From: Streptomyces sp. F63
GTDB lineage: Bacteria > Actinomycetota > Actinomycetes > Streptomycetales > Streptomycetaceae
Direction: 5' to 3'
Assembly: GCF_018070345.1 (NCBI RefSeq)
Contig: NZ_JAGPXX010000005.1
Location: 1-64,000 of the forward strand
Length of the DNA: 64,000 nt
The notes below the pieces were generated by a model, which saw nothing but the letters and a program-made list of their open reading frames with translations, was not told where the DNA came from and searched no databases. Numbering within the stretch: the first letter of the stretch is position 1; each line of letters starts with the position of its first letter. The position numbers and the translations under genes were made by a program. Below, piece by piece: positions 28,871-35,847 of the stretch.

Positions 28871-30196
28871 ATGGGGACGGCGACGCGCGTGCGCACCGGG
28901 CCGGCCACCGGTCCGGCACCCGGCGACTCCCGGCGGCGGGACGGCGGCGGGGCGGCCGCCCCGGCGGGGGAGCGGGTGGCGCGTGTGCGCCCGCCGTCCC
29001 GCACCGGCCGTGTCGGCCCCTTCCTGCTGTGGCAGGTGGTTCTGCTGGAGGCGGCACTCGCGGTGGCCGCGGCCGGGCTGGCGCTCGGCGGTGGGTGGCC
29101 GGTGCCCGCCCTCGTCGTCGCCTGCGCGCTGGCCGTGCCCGCGGTGATCCGCCGCCGGGGCCACACGGTGCCGGACTGGTTCGCGGCGGCCCTCGCCCTG
29201 CGCTCGCGCCGGCGGACGACCGGGCCGTGCGCGCCGGACACCGACGCCTCCCTGGCCCCCGTCGCGGAGAGCCTTCCCGGCTTCCGCCCGTTTCCCCATG
29301 TCGACCGGGAACGCCGGACCGTCGGGATGCTCGGTGACGGCACCTTCCTGACCGCGGTGGTGCGTGTCGAGGCCGCGGGCTCCTCGCTGCGGCCGGCCTC
29401 CGGAGCCCGCGCGCTGCCGCTGTCCCTGCTCAGTGATGTGCTGCAGGTGGACGACATCGTGCTGGAGTCGGCGCAACTGGTGCAGCAGGTACGGCCGGCC
29501 CCCGCCCCGCACCTGCCGCAGCAGGCGGTCGCGCGGCTCTCGTACGCCCCGCTGCAGGCGGGGACGGGCGCGCCCGCGCTTCGGATGACCTGGGTCGCGG
29601 TGAAGCTGGACCCGGAGCTCTGCCGGGAGGCCGTGGAGGCGCGCGGCGGCGGGCTCGGCGGGGCCCGGCGCTGCCTGGTCCGGGCCGCGGACCATGTGGC
29701 GAGCAGGATCAGCGGGGCCGGATTCCAGGCCGTGGTGCTGGACCAGGAGGAGCTGAACTCCACGGTCGCCACGGCAGCCTGTGCCAGTCCGCGGCTCGCG
29801 GCCCGCGCCGGGCGCCCGGACGCCGGGCCGCAGCGGCGTACGGTGGAGACCTCGCGGGTCTGGCGGTGCGACGACCGCTGGCACACCACCTACGCGGTCG
29901 GGCGCTGGCCCGCCCTCGGGCCCGCCGCGCTGCCGCTTCAGCGGCTGGTGTCCCTGATCACCGCCGGACCGGCCTATGCGACCACCTTCAGCCTCGCCGT
30001 GCGGCGGGGCCCGCACCGGGGATCGGTGAACGTCGCCGGCCATGTGCGGGTCACCGGGGGCTCCGACACCGAACTGGTCGGTGTGCGGCGCGCCGTCGAG
30101 CAGGCCGCGCGGTCGGCGGGAATCGGACTCGTGCGCCTGGACCGGGAGCAGCTTCCCGGTGCGCTGGCCACACTGCCGCTGGGAGGTGCGCGCTGA
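28871..30196 (+). CDS. eccE: type VII secretion protein EccE
   Basis: A 441-aa protein with a disordered basic N-terminus and two membrane helices (about 52-73 and 77-93). A soluble domain follows with the EccE pattern (HTVPDWFAAALALR, RRTVGMLGDG, VWRCDDRWHTTYAVGRWP). EccE forms the outer edge of the ESX membrane complex. Start ATG 28871 after GAGGGGGACGAGG. The stop overlaps the next gene's ATG (TGATG). A decayed copy of its start region is at 35061. Confidence 0.88.
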   Translation: MGTATRVRTGPATGPAPGDSRRRDGGGAAAPAGERVARVRPPSRTGRVGPFLLWQVVLLEAALAVAAAGLALGGGWPVPALVVACALAVPAVIRRRGHTVPDWFAAALALRSRRRTTGPCAPDTDASLAPVAESLPGFRPFPHVDRERRTVGMLGDGTFLTAVVRVEAAGSSLRPASGARALPLSLLSDVLQVDDIVLESAQLVQQVRPAPAPHLPQQAVARLSYAPLQAGTGAPALRMTWVAVKLDPELCREAVEARGGGLGGARRCLVRAADHVASRISGAGFQAVVLDQEELNSTVATAACASPRLAARAGRPDAGPQRRTVETSRVWRCDDRWHTTYAVGRWPALGPAALPLQRLVSLITAGPAYATTFSLAVRRGPHRGSVNVAGHVRVTGGSDTELVGVRRAVEQAARSAGIGLVRLDREQLPGALATLPLGGAR

Positions 30197-30912
30197 TGGC
30201 GCGAGGAGGTCCGGTGCGGATGCCGCTGGGGCTGCCCGGCTCCCGGTACCGGGGGCACACCATGCCGGCGGACGATCTGGGGCTGCTCTCCCTGCCGGTG
30301 GGGGACGACGGCGTGGTGATCGGGGACGACGCCGAGGGCCGTCCGCAGCTGATCGGTTTCCACCGTTCGGCGCCCTACGACGTCCTGCTGATCGGCGGTC
30401 TGTGGACGGCTCAGGTGCTGGCCCTGCGCGCCGCCGGCACGGGCGCGCGCGTGGCCGTGGAGACGGGACGCGCCCAGGAGTGGACGCGTCTGGCGCACGC
30501 CGCGGGAGCAGGGCTGGAGTGCATCACGCTGCACGAGGTCGGCCGGGTACCGCCCATGGGCGCCACCGTGGGCAGCCCCGTCCTGGTGGTGCGGGACTGC
30601 GGTATGCGGCCGCCGCGGGGCCGTGTGGTGTCGTCGCCCTGGCAGTCGGTCCTGACGCTGCTGCCCTATCTGAGTCCGGTGGGGCCCCGGCTGCTGAGGG
30701 ACGCCACGCTGGTGGGTGTGCAGCGGGTGTCGCCACAGGAGGCCGGGCAGATCGGACGGATCCTGGGGCTGTCGGCCGCGGAGATCGCGGCGCTGCCGAC
30801 CCTGGCGGACGGGGTGACGCTGTGGTGCGCGGGGCGGGAGCGCCACTGGGTCATGACGACCGGCACCGACGCCGAGACGGGGCTGCTGGGTGTGGCCCGC
30901 AGAATGGAGTGA
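30196..30912 (+). CDS. EccE-linked protein, function unknown
   Basis: A 238-aa soluble protein without signal or membrane segments. It contains a Rossmann-like alternation (YDVLLIGGLWTAQVLALRAAG near 61-81) and a C-terminal motif DGVTLWCAGRERHWVMTT (205-222). I do not recognise a family. Its ATG shares a base with the eccE stop, so it is translationally coupled to EccE. A remnant of a second copy, again next to an eccE relic, lies at 35384-35543, so the pair has been inherited together. I infer a cytoplasmic accessory of the T7SS. Confidence 0.82.
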   Translation: MARGGPVRMPLGLPGSRYRGHTMPADDLGLLSLPVGDDGVVIGDDAEGRPQLIGFHRSAPYDVLLIGGLWTAQVLALRAAGTGARVAVETGRAQEWTRLAHAAGAGLECITLHEVGRVPPMGATVGSPVLVVRDCGMRPPRGRVVSSPWQSVLTLLPYLSPVGPRLLRDATLVGVQRVSPQEAGQIGRILGLSAAEIAALPTLADGVTLWCAGRERHWVMTTGTDAETGLLGVARRME

Positions 30913-31104
30913 ACTCCCGCCTCCCCGCGCGGCCTTCCTCCGTGTCCGTCCGGCTGCGCTCCCACGGCCGCGAAGCCCGTCCACCGCGGCCGGGGCTGCC
31001 CTAGGATGACGGAGCGCAGCCGGGCGACTCCCGGCCGCGTACGGCGCGGGGCACAGGCGCGGCGCCGGCATCCGGCTGTCTCGTCACCGAAAGGAAGCCG
31101 ACTG

Positions 31105-31335
31105 ATGGGGAGCGCGCAGGAGAAGGAGGAGCTGTACGCCCTCGACATCTCGGGGGTCGAGTGGCTCAGTGCTCCGGGCAGCGAGTCGGAGGAGCGGGTG
31201 GAGATCGCGTATCTCCCGGGCGGAGCCGTGGCGATGCGGTCCTCGGCCGATCCCGACACCGTGCTGCGGTACACCGAGGGCGAGTGGCGGGCCTTCGTCC
31301 TCGGAGCGCGGGACGGGGAGTTCGACATCCGCTGA
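31105..31335 (+). CDS. DUF397 domain protein
   Basis: A 76-aa protein of the DUF397 type, recognised by LDISGVEWLSAPGS, VEIAYLPGGAVAMRSSADPD and TEGEWRAFVLGARDGEFD. Such proteins usually sit next to XRE-family regulators in Streptomyces (the WhiJ/BldB-type arrangement), but no helix-turn-helix gene is adjacent here. ATG at 31105 with AAAGGAAG upstream; an in-frame start at 31006 would add a poor basic extension. The 192-nt gap before it shows nothing else. Confidence 0.85.
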   Translation: MGSAQEKEELYALDISGVEWLSAPGSESEERVEIAYLPGGAVAMRSSADPDTVLRYTEGEWRAFVLGARDGEFDIR

Positions 31336-31348
31336 GGCGGGCGCGGGG

Positions 31349-31433
31349 CTGCCCGCGCCGCGGGCAGGAGCCGGCCGCGGGACGTCGGCCGCCGTCGCCG
31401 CCCGGTGCCCGGCGCTGCCTGCGCGCGCCGGGC
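31349..31433. terminator. paired hairpins between converging genes
   Basis: Two GC hairpins lie between the DUF397 gene (+) and the PQQ-type gene (-). One is a near-perfect palindrome CTGCCCGCG/CGCGGGCAG at 31349-31367. The other is a 9-bp stem GCCCGGCGC (31407-31415) with 31425-31433. They are likely terminators for one or both strands. Confidence 0.5.
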
Positions 31434-31476
31434 CCGGTACGGAGCGTCCGTGGGGGTGCCGTCGGCCGGGGCGCCG

Positions 31477-33240
31477 TCAGCCCTTTCCGATGACCAGAAG
31501 CAGCTTCTCCGGGGAGCCGCTGGAGGTGCCCGTCACCCGGTCGGCGGCGAGGTAGAAGCGGTTGTCCTCGTAGACCGGGAACGGGGAGTAGAAGCCGTTC
31601 TCCGCGTCACGCGCGGCCTCCGGGTTCTTCATCAGCGTCCTGGGCTTGCCGCCGCCCGCGCCGATGCTGACGATGCGGCCGCTCTTGTCGTAGGCCGGTT
31701 TCTGCCAGGCGATGAGATTCTCGCCGTCGGTGCGCAGCGGCATCATCGTCACGTCGTCGCCCGCGGCGGACTTCCACTTCCGCTTGCCGGTGTCCAGGTC
31801 GAAGGCGTGGATCTCGTTGTACCGGCCGAAGCCGTCACCGCTGCTCTTCTTCTTGTCCTCGGTCGGCAGGTAGAACAGGTCGTCGCTCGCGGCGACGCCC
31901 TGGCAGCCGTCGAGCTTCTGGGACATGATCCGCAGGCCGCAGGCCGGACGGTAGGTCTCCTTGCCGAGGTCGATCTGCGAGCGGACCTTGCCGCCCGCGC
32001 CGATCGCCAGGATGCCGCCGGACTTGTTGTCCTGGTCGGAGAGGGAGACGACGACGGGGTCGGTGGAGAAGACGTTGCTGACGTTGAAGCCCTCGGGCGC
32101 CGTGTACGTCCACTCGGGCTTGCCGCCGGTGCCGATCTTCTGGAGCTTGCCGCCGGCGGTGCAGGAGAGCGAGCGCAGCAGGGACGTCCCGCCCGCGAAG
32201 CCGTTCGGAGTGCAGCCCGCGGCCCTTTCGCCGTCGGGGAGTTCCTTGCCGTCGTCCACCCCGAGCAGGGCGGAGCCGCCGAACCAGGAGGCGCCGACGG
32301 TGTCCCCGCCGAGCGCCACGGTGGTGCCGATGTAGCCGCCGAGGCCACCCTTGGGCAGGGGTTTGTCCCAGGCCTTCTCGCCCTTGTCCAGGTCGATCAG
32401 GGCGACATGGCTGCACTCGTCCTCCTTCCCGCCCTCGTACGCCACCACGGCCTTGCCGTCGTCCGTGGCGTCGACGGATGCCGCACAGATGGTGCCGCCG
32501 ACGCCGACGGACCACTTCTCCTTGCCGTTCTTCGCGTCGTAGGCGGTGACGGACTTCAGGGCGGCCTTCACGGCGGCGCCGTCGGCGAGCCAGAACCCGG
32601 GGGTGTCCACACCGGACTTGGGAACGTCGGGTGCCGGCTTCTGCCACAGCACCGTGCCCTCGCCCTTGCCGCCGGAGCCGGTGAGGCCGTCGTCGTCCCC
32701 GGGGCGGGCGCCCGCCTCCCCCTCGTCGCCGCTGCCGCCGCCGAGTTCGGCGCTGTCGCCGTCTCCGGCTCCGTCCTTCTCGCCGGCGCCGGCGGAGGGC
32801 CTGCCGCCGTCGTCGCCGCCGGAGAGGGCGAAGACCGTGCCGCCAACGGCGAGCAGGACCGCGAGAACGCTGCCGATGACGACGGCCGTGCGCTTCCTGC
32901 CCGGGCCGCCGCCGGCGGGCGGGGGCATGCTGGGCGGCGGGTACGCGCCGTAAACGGGTTGCTGCGCGTAGGGGTTGGGCTGCCCGTACGGAAGGCCGGG
33001 CTGCTGCCCGTACTGCGGGGCGTTCCACGGCCCGGTGGGCGCGCCCTGCGGTGCCGGGGGTATGGGCGCCTGGTGGGGCGGCGGGGGCGTGGGGCCGGGC
33101 GCGGGGCTGTCCGGCGCGCCGAAGCCGCCACGGGGCGGCGGGCCGGACGGCTGGTTCGGCGGCTGGTTCGGCGGCTGGTTCGGCGGCTGGTTCGGCGGCT
33201 GGTTCGGCGGCTGGTTCGGCGGCGGAGGTGGCTGCGACAT
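31477..33240 (-). CDS. PQQ-type beta-propeller membrane protein
   Basis: A 587-aa single-pass protein. It has a Pro/Gln/Asn-rich cytoplasmic N-terminus with six NQP(P/S) repeats (9-32), a membrane helix at about 118-140 (VVIGSVLAVLLAVGGTVFAL), an acidic Gly/Ser linker, then repeated propeller blades (YDAKNGKEKWSVGV, IDLDKGEKAWDKPL, FDLDTGKRKWKSAAG). It probably displays a ligand-binding propeller outside the membrane. It lies next to the T7SS core and beside a frameshifted propeller gene of similar design. Start ATG 33240. Confidence 0.85.
   Translation of the reverse strand: MSQPPPPPNQPPNQPPNQPPNQPPNQPPNQPSGPPPRGGFGAPDSPAPGPTPPPPHQAPIPPAPQGAPTGPWNAPQYGQQPGLPYGQPNPYAQQPVYGAYPPPSMPPPAGGGPGRKRTAVVIGSVLAVLLAVGGTVFALSGGDDGGRPSAGAGEKDGAGDGDSAELGGGSGDEGEAGARPGDDDGLTGSGGKGEGTVLWQKPAPDVPKSGVDTPGFWLADGAAVKAALKSVTAYDAKNGKEKWSVGVGGTICAASVDATDDGKAVVAYEGGKEDECSHVALIDLDKGEKAWDKPLPKGGLGGYIGTTVALGGDTVGASWFGGSALLGVDDGKELPDGERAAGCTPNGFAGGTSLLRSLSCTAGGKLQKIGTGGKPEWTYTAPEGFNVSNVFSTDPVVVSLSDQDNKSGGILAIGAGGKVRSQIDLGKETYRPACGLRIMSQKLDGCQGVAASDDLFYLPTEDKKKSSGDGFGRYNEIHAFDLDTGKRKWKSAAGDDVTMMPLRTDGENLIAWQKPAYDKSGRIVSIGAGGGKPRTLMKNPEAARDAENGFYSPFPVYEDNRFYLAADRVTGTSSGSPEKLLLVIGKG
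33151..33222. repeat. 12-bp tandem repeat, six copies
   Basis: The unit CTGGTTCGGCGG is repeated six times without error inside the 5' end of the PQQ-type gene, where it encodes the Asn-Gln-Pro-Pro repeats. Because the unit is a multiple of three, copy-number change would lengthen or shorten the repeat without breaking the frame. Confidence 0.95.
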
Positions 33241-33413
33241 GGTGGGTTCCCTCGTTGATGGTGCGGTGAGTCGGCGGATACGGATCGGTGGACGGGACGG
33301 GCCCGCCCCGCCCGGCGGACTGGCGGACTGGCCGGCCGACGGCCCGGGGCGCGGCGAGTGGCGGGCGGGCGGGCGTATGCCGTGCCGTATCCCACCACGG
33401 TTGCAGGCGGCGG

Positions 33414-34605
33414 CTACTCATACGCGATAATCAGGAATTCCTCGCCTCCTCCCAGGGATTCACACACGATGAAGAACTGTCCCCGGTCGAGGTACACGTC
33501 GAGCGGCGGATGCGTGGTGTGGTAGGCCAGCGCGATCGTCCCGTCGTGCGGCGGGGGGCGTTCACCGCAGATCTCACCGGGCAGTGGGACCTTTCCCAGG
33601 ATGCTCCCGTCCTTTCGGGAGTAGACCCTGAGTTCGCTGATCTCGGCCTTGACGACGGTGGTCTCCGCGAACCAGGTACCACTGGCGTCGCCGGCGGCAT
33701 TGTCCTTGATCCTCCCTTCGGGGGCCGGCGCCTTCCAGGACAGGGAACTGCGCGTTCTGTGCTCGTGCTCGGGTGGCGCGGCCGGCCCCGAGTTCCCTCT
33801 TCGCCTCCGGCATCGCGGCCCACTTGGCCTTGCCGGTCCGCAGGTCGAAGGCCACGACCTCGTTCTCCTGGGCGGAGCTGTCGCCCGGCGAAGCGTGGCT
33901 CGGCCCCTGGAGATAGAGCGTCCGCTCCCCCGCCGCCGCGCCGGGGCACCGGGGCGTCACGTGTTCGCAGAGGCCCGCCTCACGGTCCACGTTCCGGCCC
34001 ATGTCGACGAGTACGGCCGGTTCTCCCTTCCCCGGGAGGTGGTAGACGCTGTGGGTCCCCTCGGTGATGTCCCGGTGCAGCGTGACCACGAGGGGCGACA
34101 CGGAGGGGATTCCCTCCACCCGGAGCCCCGCCGGAACCGGCCAGGTCCACTCGCGTTCACCGGTGGCAGGGTCGTGCACCCACACCACCTGCCGTCCGTC
34201 GCATGCCGCTCTGGCGACGAGCACGGCTCCGCCGCGGACGCTCTTCACCCCGCAGGAGCCGTCCAGCCGGTTGAGCCGCTGCAGGACCTTCTGGTCGGCG
34301 ATGCGGAAGACCGTCGCAGATTCCTCCAGCACCACGGCGACCGTCCCCTCCGTAACGGCCAGCCGCCCGGGGTCCACGATGTCGGGCTCCGTTCCGGCCG
34401 GTACCGGGAGCTTCCGGGCGCTCCTGAGGGGCTCGGTCGGCGTCAGGGCCATCGGTGCGGGAACGGCCGCGGGCACCGGGCCGTCGTCGGGGACTGCCCG
34501 CGCACGGGAGCGGTCGTCCGCGGCGAGCGTGCGGAGGGGGGGCGACGGCGCCCCGGCCGGCGTTGCTGTCACGGCCGTTGGTGGAACGTTCGGCGGCTTC
34601 CTCGG
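33414..34605 (-). pseudogene. frameshifted PQQ-type propeller gene
   Basis: One minus-strand frame reads a propeller-like sequence (VAVVLEESATVFRIADQKVL, VVAFDLRTGKAKWAAMPEAK) down to about 33790, then becomes nonsense. Sensible sequence resumes in another frame (PPEHEHRTRSSLSWKAPAPE, then WFAETTVVKAEISELRVYSR) and ends in FLIIAYE at a TAG at 33414-33416. A single-base indel near 33780 explains the break. The 5' end runs without a clear start into relics of mycP and eccB. It is similar in design to the intact gene at 31477. A sequencing error at the indel is possible, but the missing 5' end argues for real decay. Confidence 0.75.
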
Positions 34606-34609
34606 CGTG

Positions 34610-34684
34610 GCCGGGGGCGGTCGAGACGATGTCGCCGCCGGACGCGGCCACGCCGAGGAAGCCGCCGCGCTGCGAGAACACGGC
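34610..34684 (-). pseudogene. mycosin (mycP) relic
   Basis: One minus-strand frame reads FSQRGGFLGVAASGGDIVST followed by APG. The intact mycosin at 25895 has FSQSGDFVGIAAPGVDMIST followed by VPG (12 of 20 identical over the first stretch). No other mycosin sequence is visible around it, and the catalytic residues are gone. Its position, downstream of an eccB relic on the same strand, repeats the intact eccB-mycP order with the intervening sequence deleted. Confidence 0.75.
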
Positions 34685-34737
34685 TCCCGTCCTCCCTGCC
34701 GCCCGTCCGCGCGCCTTCCGCGCGCCTTCCGCGCGCC

Positions 34738-34882
34738 GCCCGTCCTCGCCGGAGCGGTGAACGCACATCCCGCCGGAGCGATGGCGGCCGCCAGTGCCGC
34801 GGCCGTTCCCCCTCGCATCACGTGTGTCCGTGCGCCGCCCGGCGAAGGCGCAGGCATGGAACTCGTCACGCCGTGACACCAT
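34738..34882 (-). pseudogene. eccB N-terminal relic
   Basis: The sequence starts MVSRRDEFHACAFAGRR, against MASRRDELNAYTFARRR of the intact EccB (11 of 17 identical, codons also similar). After a frame change the next stretch, GGTAAALAAAIAPAGCAFTA, occupies the place of the EccB membrane helix. Nothing of the large extracytoplasmic domain remains. It cannot make a functional EccB. Confidence 0.8.
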
Positions 34883-35060
34883 GGATTCCGGCATCTCCCC
34901 CGTGTATACGCCCGGTTGGGCAGTGTCGCTGTCGCACCGGTCCCCTACTATGCCCGGTGGCGATCCGCACGTCCCGTGCGGGTCGGGTGACGTTCGGTCA
35001 ACATCTGCGCCACGCAGTGCATCTCGGGCGTACGTCGGTACGACGAGGGGGGATCAGGCG
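34883..35060. other. relic of the eccB/eccE intergenic region
   Basis: This spacer between the eccB and eccE relics is about as long as the intact one (178 against 177 nt). It shares CCCCTACTATGCC exactly (34942-34954) plus a GGGTGACG stretch on the eccE side and ACGAGGGGG before the eccE start. It shows that the whole divergent block was once present, not just scattered gene fragments. Confidence 0.65.
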
Positions 35061-35336
35061 TTGGGTACGGTCACCCACCTCGTACTGCGGCCCCCGGTCC
35101 GTCCACCACGGCCGCGCCGGCCTCCCGGGGCGGTCCGGACACCGTGCCGCCGGCTGGTCCGGTCACACCGCGCCCCGCGTCGCGGCCGGGGCGTGCCGGC
35201 CCTCCGAGGCCGCAGCAACCGGTGTCGGCCACAGTGGCCGCCGCGCTGCTCCCGGTGGCCTGGGCGGTGGGCCCCTCCCGCTGGTTCCGTCCGCCGCGGA
35301 CTCCCGCGCCCTGCCGCTCTCCGCGGTGAAGCGCCG
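35061..35336 (+). pseudogene. eccE relic
   Basis: It begins at TTG 35061 after ACGAGGGGGGATCAGGCG, matching the context of the intact eccE start (ACGAGGGGGACGAGGCGGCG). The first codons read LGTVTHLVLRPPVRPPRP, against MGTATRVRTG. A hydrophobic stretch in another frame (VAAALLPVAWAVG) may be what is left of the membrane segment. Frames are broken and most of the gene is missing. Confidence 0.55.
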
Positions 35337-35383
35337 CCACCGGCGGCCGCTGCCGGAGTGACTCGGCGGGGTCCCGGGAAACG

Positions 35384-35543
35384 GTGCGGATCACGGGGTT
35401 CCGGCAGGACCGGGTGGCGGCGCTGTCGATCCCGGGGCGACGGAGTCACCCTTTGGTGTAACGGACGTGCCCGCCATTTCGTGATGACGACGTTGGTGCA
35501 CGCCGAACCGGGACTGCCCGGCAGCCCTCGGCGCGCGGGCTGA
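35384..35543 (+). pseudogene. relic of the EccE-linked 238-aa gene
   Basis: The 3' part reads DGVTLWCNGRARHFVMTT, against DGVTLWCAGRERHWVMTT at residues 205-222 of the intact gene (15 of 18 identical), then HAEPGLPG against DAETGLLG. Just upstream, in a frame shifted by one base, RVAALSIPG matches EIAALPTLA immediately before the same motif. It lies directly downstream of the eccE relic, as in the intact pair. Confidence 0.8.
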
Positions 35544-35847
35544 TCCGGGGGAGGCCCGGCCGTGCCCACTCCGGTAATGCCGTTTCTCCTCCGGGAGTTG
35601 GGCCCGGTTCCGCCGTGCCCGGCCCGTGGTCCCGGACCGCTTCCCGGGCATCACGGACCAACGGGCCGTCAGTCCGCGCCGGACGGGCCTGCCGGACACA
35701 GGTTCCCGGTGATTAGGCTTGGCGGGGAGGCGGCGGCACAATCTGCGGGCGCGGCCGCCGCGTCATCACGAGGCGCGCCGCGCGGACGGCCGGTGAAAGC
35801 CGCCCCGGTACGGCCCATGAGGGTGCGACACCACACCAGGAGGCATT
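35544..35847 (+). promoter_or_regulatory. upstream region of the MinD-like gene
   Basis: About 300 nt without a gene. A TAGGCT hexamer near 35714 could be a -10 for the ATPase gene, but I see no matching -35. The last bases hold a strong ribosome binding site (AGGAGG) 5 nt before the GTG. The rest may be decayed sequence continuous with the relics to its left. Confidence 0.3.

Noticed and set aside
34440..34818. A lipoprotein-like start (ATG 34818, hydrophobic stretch ending APAGC) for the propeller pseudogene
   Set aside because: The hydrophobic stretch lines up with the EccB membrane segment after the EccB-like N-terminus, and mycosin-like sequence follows. The apparent lipobox is best explained as chance within a relic.
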